Below, one piece after another: positions 55,401 to 63,862 of a stretch of DNA of 64,000 nt. This DNA is from Clostridium algidicarnis DSM 15099 (lineage in GTDB: Bacteria > Bacillota > Clostridia > Clostridiales > Clostridiaceae), in assembly GCF_002934235.1 (NCBI RefSeq), contig NZ_PTIS01000003.1:62001-126000 (forward strand), written 5' to 3'. Made by a program: the position numbers and the translations under genes. Within the stretch, counting starts at the first letter, position 1; each line of letters starts with the position of its first letter. The notes beneath the pieces are model-generated. The model was given only the letters and a program-made list of their open reading frames with translations, made no database searches and was not told the DNA's origin.

Positions 55401-57459
55401 AGGTATTTTAAATAGTGCTATATTTATAGGTGATGATATTAAAAAAGATGCTAAGATAATTGATGAAGGTAAAGAACTGTATTCTGTAAAACTTAAGGCT
55501 AAGGAAGTTAAAGATAAACAAGTATCTATAGTAGTTATGGACAAGGCTTACAATCTAGCATCTGTTAACGCAGTTGTAGAGAAGATAGAAGAATCTATAA
55601 TAGAATTTAACAATAAAGACTTTGCAGCGGGAAGTATGGATGCATCAGAAAAATCATTAAATAAAGAGGGTATGCTAGAAATAAGTGGCAAAGTATCATA
55701 TCCAATTAAATCCTTTAAAATTGATGATAAAGATGTACAGGTAAATAAAGACTTAACATTTAACTTCTTAAAAGATAGCAAGGAACTTAAACAAGGAATA
55801 AATTATATACACGTTTATGCAAAAGGGATGGATGGAAACATAGCTAAAGTTAAGCAAGAAGACGGATCAGCAATACCAGCAAATAATTATGCAACAAAAA
55901 TATACTTTGATTCAGAAGATCCAATAATTAATTTAACATCACCTTTTAGTGATGGTAAGGGGAATATATTTATTAATTCAGAAGAACTTATATTAAAAGG
56001 AATAGTTTCAGATAGTGGGATGGGATATAAGTTTTATATTAACGGAGAAATTGAAAAACAGGTACAAGCTGAAGTTAACTATGGTCATGAATATACAGCT
56101 TACGAGTTTAATAAAAAGGTTCAAGTGGAAAATGGAGATATAATGACATTAAAGGCTGTGGACTTATCTGGACATACTACTATTCTTAAATATAAAGTTA
56201 ATATAGATAAAGAAAAGCCTATAGTAACTATAGAAGGTGTAGAAAATGGAAAGATTTATAATGAAAATATTAAGCCAGAAATAAAGATGAATAAAGAAGG
56301 AACTATAAAATCAACACTAAATGGAAAAGAATATAATAATGAAGAAATATCAGAAGAAGGAAAATATGAATTAATAGTGAGAGCTATTGATAATTCAGGA
56401 AATGAAGTTGAATCTATAATTAAGTTTTCTATAGACAAGACAGCACCAGTTATAGATGTTAAAGGTGTGGAAGATGGTAAAACTTACAATATGTCTGTTA
56501 TGCCTAAGATAACATCAGATGATAAAGATGCAACAATTAAATATATCCTAGATGGTAAGGAATATGATGGTATAGAGCCAATAAGAAGTAATGGTGAGCA
56601 TAAGTTAGATATAGAAGCAAAAGATTTAGCAGGAAATATATCTAAGAGCAGCGTGAAATTTGAAATAGGTACTATTATTAATAAAGGTGATGACCAAGTT
56701 TTAGTTATTAAAGATAGATTACAGTATTCAGATGGAAATGTAGTTGAATTTATACTAAAAGATATAAGCACAATATCAAAAGAAGTCTTTGAAGCTGTAA
56801 AGGGTGGAGACAAGGTAATGGTATTTAAATTGGACTCTAAAGATGCTAAAATTAAGTGGCAATTTGATACAAAGGATATTACATCTATAGACAAAGATTT
56901 GGATATAAGTTTAAATGAAATTAGTCCTAATAAAGATTCTATATCTGCATTAGATGAAAAAGCTCAAATTATATCATTTAAGCATAATGGAAAGTTACCT
57001 TGCTTAACAAAGGTGACAATGGGTATAGATAAAGAAAAGGTAGATTTAACAAAAGATGTGTATGCTTATTATTTCAATGAAACTACAAATAAAGCAGAAC
57101 TATATTCAGAAGATTTAAAAGTATTTAATAAAGATAATGAAGATTATCTAGAATTAAACTTAGAGCATTGTAGCGACTACTTCTTATCAAATTTGGATTC
57201 AAAAACTATTATTAAACCAGAAGTAGATAAAGATAACGATAAAGACAAAGACAAAGACAAAGATAAGGATAAGGATAAGGACAAGGACAAAGACAAAGAA
57301 AGTACCAACAATAACAATAATCCTAAAGAAAATATAAATTCAAAATCTAAACTTGTAAAAACAGGATCCATGGTTAATACAAGCTCTATGATGTCTTTTG
57401 GAACTTTGTTATGCGGACTTGGATATGTTATGAGTAAAAAAGGCAAGAAAAACAAATAA
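52447..57459 (+). CDS. Large cell-wall-anchored subtilase (lactocepin/C5a-peptidase type)
   Basis: This 1670-residue secreted protease has a signal peptide (about 1-31), an I9-like propeptide (about 60-155), and an S8 domain with the triad Asp192 (IIDTGID), His263 (GGHGMHVAG) and Ser592 (SGTSMSAPHVSGG). A PA domain is inserted near 415-520. An Fn3-like DUF1034 domain comes next (about 680-800), then several Ig/Big-like repeats with GVENGKIYNENIKPEI and GVEDGKTYNMSVMPKI. A DK-repeat spacer (about 1594-1617) and a C-terminal sorting signal LVKTG, hydrophobic stretch and KKGKKNK tail follow. LVKTG replaces LPxTG. The start is GTG 52447 after AGAGGGGGA. Confidence 0.93.
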   Translation: MKKEFRKSMSKFLTIAFSLSLVFSSSSKVGAQTQENMALSTEQIASMQSQLKELASEDKRKIELHEEDPEEVIRIIVELDEKPAAERMPQGIEASTEIINEVKEAQKETKDEAEKLEGAEIRHSYGNLVNGFSMNVKRKEIEDLKELDGVKSVKEANRYEPQINYAKGLTQAFDAWTKYNIKGQGMLVSIIDTGIDNNHKDLKDPKDSSKLKLNKDKAEEIKNNNILKAGKGTKTYFSDKIPFGYNYADKNSNIIDERSDGGHGMHVAGIVGADGNEEEIKLGQAVQGVAPETQLLAMKAFSNGPGGKYAFSDDIVAAIEDSATLGADVINMSLGSVSGFQDDDDAEQRAIKNATEKGVMVVVSAGNSSYSTAPYRDKNMKDISTVGAPALAKDALMVANFQNQNVTSYATSFLDSNGKEFLKTAYSEHTFKFEDNKELSLVSCGVGKPEDFVGKELKDKVALIERGDLAFTEKIINAQKAGACGVVMFNTSAGGEALINMATEGSITIPAIFVGNKAGAEATKRLKNKEDVKFKFTGDTISGENPNSGDYDDSTSWGTAPNLDFKPQIAGPGGNIFSTVNNNRYETMSGTSMSAPHVSGGMALILESIKEYDKDLKGRELVDYAKNVAMNTSVVKNDKGGVPFSPRRQGAGLIQISDAIKNKVTATYNGVGSVALKEIQGKNISFNIDLNNHGDKDVTYSLDKIGGILSQEDKDASGEMARDIILSKDDADITFDKKEVTVKAKGTEKVNVTINIGDNLSTERFLEGYLQLKSTDSDQPSLVVPYMGYYGDWAKERIINYGDWEESDSLMAQIDDASLTALMATYKGDKVNILGDNPEDFAISPNGDNYCEEVIPYLYFLRNAKKVVSEVEDENGNVVVKAGEMDDVRKQVYNNSNNSGKSPSLRNDLSWNGMVYNKSKGENEAVKEGIYKLSIKSYVDLDNKEPQKFEVPIKVDITAPEIKVISSEIEGEDLVIKWNAKDNLAGILNSAIFIGDDIKKDAKIIDEGKELYSVKLKAKEVKDKQVSIVVMDKAYNLASVNAVVEKIEESIIEFNNKDFAAGSMDASEKSLNKEGMLEISGKVSYPIKSFKIDDKDVQVNKDLTFNFLKDSKELKQGINYIHVYAKGMDGNIAKVKQEDGSAIPANNYATKIYFDSEDPIINLTSPFSDGKGNIFINSEELILKGIVSDSGMGYKFYINGEIEKQVQAEVNYGHEYTAYEFNKKVQVENGDIMTLKAVDLSGHTTILKYKVNIDKEKPIVTIEGVENGKIYNENIKPEIKMNKEGTIKSTLNGKEYNNEEISEEGKYELIVRAIDNSGNEVESIIKFSIDKTAPVIDVKGVEDGKTYNMSVMPKITSDDKDATIKYILDGKEYDGIEPIRSNGEHKLDIEAKDLAGNISKSSVKFEIGTIINKGDDQVLVIKDRLQYSDGNVVEFILKDISTISKEVFEAVKGGDKVMVFKLDSKDAKIKWQFDTKDITSIDKDLDISLNEISPNKDSISALDEKAQIISFKHNGKLPCLTKVTMGIDKEKVDLTKDVYAYYFNETTNKAELYSEDLKVFNKDNEDYLELNLEHCSDYFLSNLDSKTIIKPEVDKDNDKDKDKDKDKDKDKDKDKDKESTNNNNNPKENINSKSKLVKTGSMVNTSSMMSFGTLLCGLGYVMSKKGKKNK
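57226..57297 (+). repeat. Twelve tandem 6-bp units encoding Asp-Lys
   Basis: Twelve GAYAAR-type hexamers (one codes for Asp-Asn) run in the frame of the subtilase. Length change by whole units would keep the frame and alter only the wall-spanning spacer. Confidence 0.9.
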
Positions 57460-57499
57460 TAATAAATTAAGAGATTTTATAAAATTAAAAATTACAGTT

Positions 57500-57537
57500 A
57501 AAAAGAAGCTATAAGTATATATATAGCTTCTTTTTCT
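57500..57537 (+). terminator. Terminator after the subtilase gene
   Basis: AAAAAGAAGCTATA pairs with TATAGCTTCTTTTT, with continuing Ts. Confidence 0.9.
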
Positions 57538-57592
57538 TATTAGTTTTAATACTTACAGTATAGCAACATATTTTAGATATAGGGAGGTATTA

Positions 57593-57649
57593 ATGTATTA
57601 TAAAAGATACAAAATATATGAGCAAAAATGGGAAAAACACAAAGATTGA
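57593..57649 (+). CDS. Possible 18-residue small ORF
   Basis: ATG 57593 has an excellent GGGAGG at 57582-57587 and codes for MYYKRYKIYEQKWEKHKD before a TGA. The peptide is basic and aromatic-rich. It lies in the 469-base gap between the subtilase and the opp operon, upstream of the opp promoter-like region. It may be a real small protein or chance; composition resembles coding more than the surrounding AT-rich DNA. The rest of the gap (57650-57928) holds AT-rich promoter and leader DNA. Confidence 0.4.
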   Translation: MYYKRYKIYEQKWEKHKD

Positions 57650-57668
57650 TTAAAAATATAGAATAATT

Positions 57669-57713
57669 TGTCATACGAAATATTTGGAAAGTTGATGAAT
57701 AAAATGATATGAT
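57669..57713 (+). promoter_or_regulatory. Promoter-like block upstream of opp, similar to that at 51374
   Basis: TGTCATACGAAATATTTGG (57669-57687), then GTTGAT (57691-57696) and TATGAT (57708-57713). It shares TGTCA.ACGAAA, GTTGAT and TGATAT.AT in order with the block upstream of the deacetylase gene. It gives a leader of about 210 bases before oppD. Confidence 0.4.
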
Positions 57714-57928
57714 GTAAATAAAGATGGAACATTTCAAATTATCTGTTAATAGATAGGAAACAATTTGTTAATGTTAAAAATGATTTAAGTAATATTAATG
57801 AAATTATTTGAATAATAATTATAAAAGGGGGTCACATAAGCAAGGCTTAGATCACTATTTAAATTTAAACTTATTTTTAAATTTGTATAATCAGCTAATA
57901 AATATATAAGTTAGAAAGGAAATAGAGA

Positions 57929-58930
57929 ATGGAAAGTGAAAAAATATTAGAAATCAAAGATTTGCATACGGGATTTCGATTTAAAGACAAGTACTTTGAT
58001 GCAGTAGATGGTGTATCTTTAACTTTAAACAGAAATGAATTACTAGCAATAGTTGGAGAGTCTGGTTGTGGAAAAAGCACTATTGCTAACTCTATAGTTG
58101 GGTTACATAATAGTAGCTTTACTAAGGTAAGCGGGGAAATAATTTATAAGGGAGAAAATATATTAAACTATTCAGAAGAAAAGTTTAATAAAATTAGAGG
58201 CAAAGAAATTGGTTTTATTTTTCAAGATCCATTAGCCTCTTTAAATCCACTACATAAAATTGGAAGGCAAATAGAAGAATCTCTTATATATCATACTGAT
58301 TTAAATAAAAAACAAAGGCGCGAGAGAATGCTAGATTTATTAAATCAAGTAGGCATTGTAAAACCTGAAAAAACTGCTGAGCAGTTTCCCCATGAATTAT
58401 CTGGAGGTATGAGACAAAGAGTCCTAATAGCTATTGCACTTTCTTGCAAACCTAATATTATAATAGCAGATGAGCCAACTACGGCATTAGATGTTACTAT
58501 ACAAGCTCAGATATTAGACTTACTCGCAGAACTTCAAAAAGAAATTAATGCAGGAATTATACTTATAACACATGACTTGGGGGTAGTTGCACAAAATGCA
58601 GATAGAGTTGCTGTTATGTATGCAGGACAAATTGTAGAGCTAGCTGATGCAAAAGAACTTTTTAATAATCCACTGCATCCTTATACAAAATCATTGCTAA
58701 ACTCTATACCTAATGCTGAATTAGTTGGACAAGAATTGCATGTAATAAAAGGAATGGTACCGTCTTTAGAAAATTTGCCAAGAAAGGGTTGTAGATTTAA
58801 AGAACGAATTCCATGGATATCAGATTCAGAACATGAAGAGGACTCAATCCTTCATGAGGTTTCAAAAGGTCACTTTGTAAGGTGTACATGCTGGAAGAAT
58901 TTTTACTTTGAAAATGAAGTGGGGTGCTAA
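57929..58930 (+). CDS. oppD: Oligopeptide ABC transporter ATP-binding protein OppD
   Basis: This is one of two ATPases of a peptide importer. The 333-residue protein has Walker A GESGCGKS (43-50), signature HELSGGMRQR, Walker B IIADEPTTALDV, the H-loop ITHDLGVVA, and the Opp-specific C-terminal extension with cysteines (GCRF, CTCW) that in this family can bind an iron-sulfur cluster. AAAGGAAATAGAG precedes the ATG. First gene of the five-gene oppDFBCA operon; oppF starts one base after its stop. Confidence 0.95.
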   Translation: MESEKILEIKDLHTGFRFKDKYFDAVDGVSLTLNRNELLAIVGESGCGKSTIANSIVGLHNSSFTKVSGEIIYKGENILNYSEEKFNKIRGKEIGFIFQDPLASLNPLHKIGRQIEESLIYHTDLNKKQRRERMLDLLNQVGIVKPEKTAEQFPHELSGGMRQRVLIAIALSCKPNIIIADEPTTALDVTIQAQILDLLAELQKEINAGIILITHDLGVVAQNADRVAVMYAGQIVELADAKELFNNPLHPYTKSLLNSIPNAELVGQELHVIKGMVPSLENLPRKGCRFKERIPWISDSEHEEDSILHEVSKGHFVRCTCWKNFYFENEVGC

Positions 58931-58931
58931 A

Positions 58932-59873
58932 ATGGAATTTTTAAAAATAGATGATTTAAAAGTTCACTTTCCTATTCGTGGAGGAGTGCTTAATACTATA
59001 AAAGATTATACCCGTGCTGTAGATGGTGTATCACTTTCACTTGAACAAGGAAAGACATATGGACTTATAGGAGAATCAGGGTCAGGTAAAACAACTATAG
59101 GGAAAGCTATTGTAGGATTAGAAAATCCAACAGAAGGTAAAATATTATATAATAATCAAACAGTAAATACAAAAAGGTTAAGAAAAAAGGTTGGGTATAA
59201 TAAAGATGTACAAATGATATTCCAAGATGTTTTATCTAGTCTTGATCCTAAAAAAAGAATTATAGATATAATAGCAGAACCTATTCGTAATTACGAAAAG
59301 TTAAGCAAAAAAGAAGAATTAGAAAAAATATTAAAATTATTAAATATAGTAGGAATGCCACAAGATTCTTTGTATAAATACCCTTATGAATTCTCAGGGG
59401 GACAGCGTCAAAGAATAGGTGTAGCTAGAGCTGTGTCTTTAAATCCCAAACTTATTGTAGCTGATGAACCTGTATCGGCCCTTGATTTATCAATACAAGC
59501 TCAAGTATTAAATTTTTTAAAAGAGGTGCAAAGAGATTTTAATTTAAGTTACCTTTTTATATCCCATGATTTAGGTGTAGTTAAACATATGTGTGATTAT
59601 ATTTATATCATGCATAGAGGAAGATTTGTAGAGACTGGTACAAGGGAAGATATATATAACAATCCTCAGCATATTTATACAAAAAGATTAATAGCTGCTA
59701 TACCACAAATTTCTGTAGAGGATAGAGTAAAGAGCAGACAAGAAAGAATCATGGTGGAAGAGGAATATACCAGAAGAGAAAAAATGTTCTATGATGAAAA
59801 TGGAAGAGCATTTGATTTAATTCAAATTTCTAAAACCCACTATGTGTCAGTAAGAGAAAAGGGGGATCTATAA
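58932..59873 (+). CDS. oppF: Oligopeptide ABC transporter ATP-binding protein OppF
   Basis: The second ATPase has 313 residues with Walker A GESGSGKT (47-54), signature FSGGQRQRIGVARA, Walker B LIVADEPVSALDLS and H-loop FISHDLGVVKH. ATG 58932 directly follows the oppD stop; an in-frame ATG at 58908 inside oppD would add an unlikely start. oppB starts two bases downstream. Confidence 0.95.
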   Translation: MEFLKIDDLKVHFPIRGGVLNTIKDYTRAVDGVSLSLEQGKTYGLIGESGSGKTTIGKAIVGLENPTEGKILYNNQTVNTKRLRKKVGYNKDVQMIFQDVLSSLDPKKRIIDIIAEPIRNYEKLSKKEELEKILKLLNIVGMPQDSLYKYPYEFSGGQRQRIGVARAVSLNPKLIVADEPVSALDLSIQAQVLNFLKEVQRDFNLSYLFISHDLGVVKHMCDYIYIMHRGRFVETGTREDIYNNPQHIYTKRLIAAIPQISVEDRVKSRQERIMVEEEYTRREKMFYDENGRAFDLIQISKTHYVSVREKGDL

Positions 59874-59874
59874 G

Positions 59875-60840
59875 ATGTGGAAAACTGTATTGCGTAGAGT
59901 ATTAATAATGATACCTCAACTTTTAATATTAAGTGTAATTGTTTTTGGATTTGGTAAGATGATGCCTGGAGATCCTTTTACAGGATTAATAAGCCCAGAG
60001 ACGGATCCTTTGGTAATTGAGGAGCTAAAGGAAAAGGCAGGACTAAATAAGCCTATACCTGTTCAATATAAAAACTGGATGATTAAGATGCTTAAGGATG
60101 GTGACTTTGGAAGATCTTATACTCAAAAAGTACCGGTTTCTTCTCTTATTGGTGAGAGAGCAAAGAATACACTATGGTTATCTTTACTAACATTGATCTT
60201 AACTTACTTAATAGCAATTCCACTTGGGATTTATGCGGGAAGATATGAAGGTTCAGGGTTTGATAAAGCTGTCATAATGTATAATTTTATAAGTTATGCT
60301 ATACCTGTGTTTTTATTAGCGCTTATATTTCTTTTAATATTTGGATACAAATTGGGGTGGTTCCCTACTGAAGGATCTGTAGGCATTGGACTACAAAAAG
60401 GGACATTTGCATATTTTAAAAGTAAGCTACATCATATGATTTTACCTGCGGTTACAGCTGCCATACTTAGAACAACTGGAACCATACAATATTTAAGAAA
60501 TGAAGTAATTGATGCTAAAGGTCAAGATTATGTAAAAACAGCTAGGAGTAAGGGTGTACCTATAAATAAAGTTTATTCTCAACATATATTTAGAAATTCA
60601 TTACTACCTGTAGCAGCATTTTTTGGTTTTACAATTATGGGACTTTTAAGTGGTTCTGTATTTATTGAAACTATTTTTAGTTATTCAGGCATGGGTGAAT
60701 TATTTATGACATCGATAAATAGTAGAGATTACTCAGTTATGAATGCCTTGGTTTTATTATTTGGATTTTTAACATTAATGGGTAGTTTGTTGTCTGATAT
60801 AATCATGACAATTGTTGACCCTAGAATAAGAATAGATTAG
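59875..60840 (+). CDS. oppB: Oligopeptide ABC transporter permease OppB
   Basis: The 321-residue permease has six membrane segments, the N-terminal MIPQLLILSVIVFGFGKMMPGDP typical of OppB/DppB, and the EAA-loop YVKTARSKGVPINKVYSQHIFRN that contacts the ATPases. The ATG at 59875 follows AGGGGG. Part of the opp operon. Confidence 0.95.
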   Translation: MWKTVLRRVLIMIPQLLILSVIVFGFGKMMPGDPFTGLISPETDPLVIEELKEKAGLNKPIPVQYKNWMIKMLKDGDFGRSYTQKVPVSSLIGERAKNTLWLSLLTLILTYLIAIPLGIYAGRYEGSGFDKAVIMYNFISYAIPVFLLALIFLLIFGYKLGWFPTEGSVGIGLQKGTFAYFKSKLHHMILPAVTAAILRTTGTIQYLRNEVIDAKGQDYVKTARSKGVPINKVYSQHIFRNSLLPVAAFFGFTIMGLLSGSVFIETIFSYSGMGELFMTSINSRDYSVMNALVLLFGFLTLMGSLLSDIIMTIVDPRIRID

Positions 60841-60852
60841 GAGGGATCGGAT

Positions 60853-61812
60853 ATGAGTAAGCAAGACATTGAAGCCAAGGATATTGCCTCCGAAATAGAA
60901 CTAAAGGCTATTGCTAAAGAAGCTGATGAAAAAGATTTAAAATCAATTAGTGAAGTTCCATCTTTTTGGAAGGTACTTAAAAGGGAGTTTAAGGTAGATA
61001 AGATAGCAACGACATGTCTTATTATTTTGGTTATAATAATGGCTACAGTATTAATAGGATCTTTAGTTATAGACCAAAATGAAATTATGAAAATAAATTT
61101 AAGGAATAGATATAAAGCGCCAGGAGCAGAATTTATTTTAGGAACAGATATAGGTGGAAGGTCCATTGCAGGTCAACTGTTAATTGGAGGAAGAAATTCT
61201 ATTTTAATAGGATTTGCAGTTACTGTAATAACATCTGTAATTGGTATAATTGTTGGGCTAATTGTAGGTTACCATGGTGGAATGGTAGATAATATAATAA
61301 TGAGGATATGTGATTTCATCTCCGTTCTACCTACAACATTACTCATAATTACATTTGTAGTGGTGATTCCAAAGTATACCATGTGGCATTTTATATTTAT
61401 AATGAGCATATTTTATTGGGTTGGTATGACGAGATTGGTAAGAAGTAAAGCCTTATCGGAAGGTAGAAGAGACTATGTAAATGCATCGAAGATAATGGGA
61501 ACAAGCAATTTGAAGATTATGTATGGTGGTATTTTACCTAATATTAGTTCCATCATAATTGTAGATTTAATTTTGAGTTTCGCTGGAAATATTGGAATTG
61601 AAACTGGATTATCGTTTTTAGGATTTGGTTTACCTCCATCCACACCTTCGCTAGGAACATTGGTATCTTATGCGAGAACACCAGGTGCTATGTCGAACAA
61701 ATTATGGTTATGGTTACCTGCGTCATTATTAATATTAGTAATGATGTTGTGTATAAATTACGTCGGTCAAGCTTTTAGAAGAGCTTCTGACGCAAAACAA
61801 AGATTAGGATAG
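60853..61812 (+). CDS. oppC: Oligopeptide ABC transporter permease OppC
   Basis: The 319-residue permease has an acidic cytoplasmic N-terminus (about 1-40), six membrane segments and the EAA-loop YVNASKIMGTSNLKIMYGGILPN. GLSFLGFGLPPSTPSLGTL is the usual OppC/DppC C-terminal motif. AGGAGGGATCGGAT precedes the ATG, 12 bases after oppB. Confidence 0.95.
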   Translation: MSKQDIEAKDIASEIELKAIAKEADEKDLKSISEVPSFWKVLKREFKVDKIATTCLIILVIIMATVLIGSLVIDQNEIMKINLRNRYKAPGAEFILGTDIGGRSIAGQLLIGGRNSILIGFAVTVITSVIGIIVGLIVGYHGGMVDNIIMRICDFISVLPTTLLIITFVVVIPKYTMWHFIFIMSIFYWVGMTRLVRSKALSEGRRDYVNASKIMGTSNLKIMYGGILPNISSIIIVDLILSFAGNIGIETGLSFLGFGLPPSTPSLGTLVSYARTPGAMSNKLWLWLPASLLILVMMLCINYVGQAFRRASDAKQRLG

Positions 61813-61830
61813 AATAAAGGGGGAGTAAAA

Positions 61831-63645
61831 ATGAAAAAAAGTTTAAAGTTTATGGTCCCATTACTATTAGCATCAACACTTTTATTAGCAGCTTGCAATA
61901 AAAAGCCAGCAGAGGGAGGTGGACCTGCTACAGGAGGGGAAAAGGATAATGCACTATTAAAAATAGAGCTTCCTCATCCAGATGTACTTCAAAAAGAGGG
62001 CAAAACAATTGGAGGAACTCTTAATGTTGCTTTAGTTACAAGTACACCTTTTGAAGGGATTTTTAACACCTTTTTATACTCAAATAAGTCAGACTCTGAT
62101 ATAATGTCACCAATGCTTGGGGCATTTATGAAATCTGGAGAAAACCATGAAATTGTTGATGGTGGATATTGTGATGTTAAATTTGACAAAGAAGCTAAAA
62201 AGGCAACTTATAAAATTAATAAGGACTTAACTTGGAGTGATGGTGTTCCAGTAACCGCAGACGACTTAATATTTGTATATGAATCTGTTGCAAATAAAGA
62301 TTACGAAGGAATAAGATTTGATTCAGATTATAGAAATGTTGTAGGTATTGAAGAATACAATAAAGGAACTGCAGAAACTATATCAGGACTTAATAAAATA
62401 GATGATAAAACATTAGAAGTATCTTTTAAGAAATATTATCCAGGAATACTCTGGGGTGCAGGCTTAACATTTAATGCAGAGCCCAAGCATTATTTAGGAG
62501 ATATTCCAATAAAGGAAATGGAAAGTCATGATAAAGTTAGAGTAAAACCATTATCTTGTGGACCATTTGTGGTTTCTAACATTGTTCCAGGAGAATCTGT
62601 TGAATATATACCTAATCCACATTGGTTTGGAGAAAAGCCTAAAGTAGATAAAATTGTTTATAAAAGAACAAGTCCAGATACAATAGTAGAAGCATTAAAA
62701 GCTGGAACCTTTGATGTTGTTGATGGTATTACTGTAGATAGCTATAAAGAGTACAAAGATTTAAGTAATATTGAATTACTATCTTCAGTACAAAGATCTT
62801 ATGGATATGTAGGATTTAAATTAGGAAAGTGGGATGGCGAAGCTAAAGAAGTAAAAACTGATACTACTAAGAAAATGTCAGATGTTAAATTAAGACAGGC
62901 CATTGCTTATGCTATGGATAACAAGGAAGTATGTGAAGTGTTCTACAATGGTTTAAGACTACCTGCTAATTCTGTAATGGATCCAGCACATGCTACTTTT
63001 TGGAATTCAAAGTTAGCTGGATATAATTACGATCCAGAAAAAGCAAAGAAGATGCTTGATGATGCTGGTTATAAAGATGTAGATAATGATGGAATGAGAG
63101 AAGATACAAAAGGAAATAAGCTAAAAATTAATTTTCTTTCCATGTCAGGTGGAGAAATTGCTGAACCATTAGCTCAATTCTATGTTCAAGGTTGGAGAGA
63201 TGTAGGACTTGATGTAAGTCTTCAAAATGGTAGATTAGTAGATATGAATGCATTTTATGATATGGTTCAAAATGATAATGAAGAAATAGATATGTACATG
63301 GGAGGATGGGGTACAGGATCCAATCCAGATCCATCAGGATTATATGGAAGGCAAGCTCAAATGAACTATACAAGATTTGCAACTGAAGAAAATGATAAAT
63401 TACTAGATGCTATTGCTTCAGAAGATGCATTTTCAAAAGATGGAATCAATCAAGAATATTTAGTTAAAGCTTATCACGACTGGCAACAATATATTCATGA
63501 TGAAGTTCCGGTTGCACCTACTAACTTTAGATATGGAATAACAGCAACAAATAAGAGAGTTAACAGCTGGGATTTAAGGACAGTTAGTGATTGGGGATGG
63601 GAGAAAGTTGGATTGTTATCTGATGCTCCTGAAAAAGCAAAATAA
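61831..63645 (+). CDS. oppA: Oligopeptide-binding lipoprotein OppA (SBP family 5)
   Basis: This is the extracellular peptide receptor of the Opp importer, anchored by lipid at Cys22 (lipobox LAAC). The 604-residue protein has a Gly-rich linker, then the SBP_5 domain: YKINKDLTWSDGVPVTADDLIFVYES, VKPLSCGPFVV, NPHWFGEKPKVDKIVYKR, VKLRQAIAYAMDNKEV and YDPEKAKKMLDDAGYKDVDNDGMRED. Being last in the operon, it is followed by a terminator. AAGGGGGAG precedes the ATG. Substrate length or type is not predictable. Confidence 0.95.
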   Translation: MKKSLKFMVPLLLASTLLLAACNKKPAEGGGPATGGEKDNALLKIELPHPDVLQKEGKTIGGTLNVALVTSTPFEGIFNTFLYSNKSDSDIMSPMLGAFMKSGENHEIVDGGYCDVKFDKEAKKATYKINKDLTWSDGVPVTADDLIFVYESVANKDYEGIRFDSDYRNVVGIEEYNKGTAETISGLNKIDDKTLEVSFKKYYPGILWGAGLTFNAEPKHYLGDIPIKEMESHDKVRVKPLSCGPFVVSNIVPGESVEYIPNPHWFGEKPKVDKIVYKRTSPDTIVEALKAGTFDVVDGITVDSYKEYKDLSNIELLSSVQRSYGYVGFKLGKWDGEAKEVKTDTTKKMSDVKLRQAIAYAMDNKEVCEVFYNGLRLPANSVMDPAHATFWNSKLAGYNYDPEKAKKMLDDAGYKDVDNDGMREDTKGNKLKINFLSMSGGEIAEPLAQFYVQGWRDVGLDVSLQNGRLVDMNAFYDMVQNDNEEIDMYMGGWGTGSNPDPSGLYGRQAQMNYTRFATEENDKLLDAIASEDAFSKDGINQEYLVKAYHDWQQYIHDEVPVAPTNFRYGITATNKRVNSWDLRTVSDWGWEKVGLLSDAPEKAK

Positions 63646-63677
63646 TAAAAAGTAAATTAAAGACACAAAATAATGTT

Positions 63678-63722
63678 AAAAAGGTTGTCTCAAAGGAAAG
63701 GTTGAGGCAACCTTTTTTATAT
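63678..63722 (+). terminator. Terminator of the opp operon
   Basis: AAAAAGGTTG.CTCAA pairs with TTGAG.CAACCTTTTT (one mismatch), followed by more T. Confidence 0.9.
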
Positions 63723-63862
63723 ATAAAATAAGATGTTATTTAAGAAACTTAAATTTTAAATATAGAATTTATAAAAGTGTAGATATTTAAGTTGAATAAT
63801 TACATATATTTTGATAAAATTAAGCTATTAGAGAACTAAAGTTCGATAGGAGGAGTTTGATT

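Noticed and set aside
57177-57455. Minus-strand Leu/Ser-rich ORF opposite the subtilase C-terminus
   Set aside because: It mirrors the DK hexamer repeat and has no ribosome-binding site or family features.
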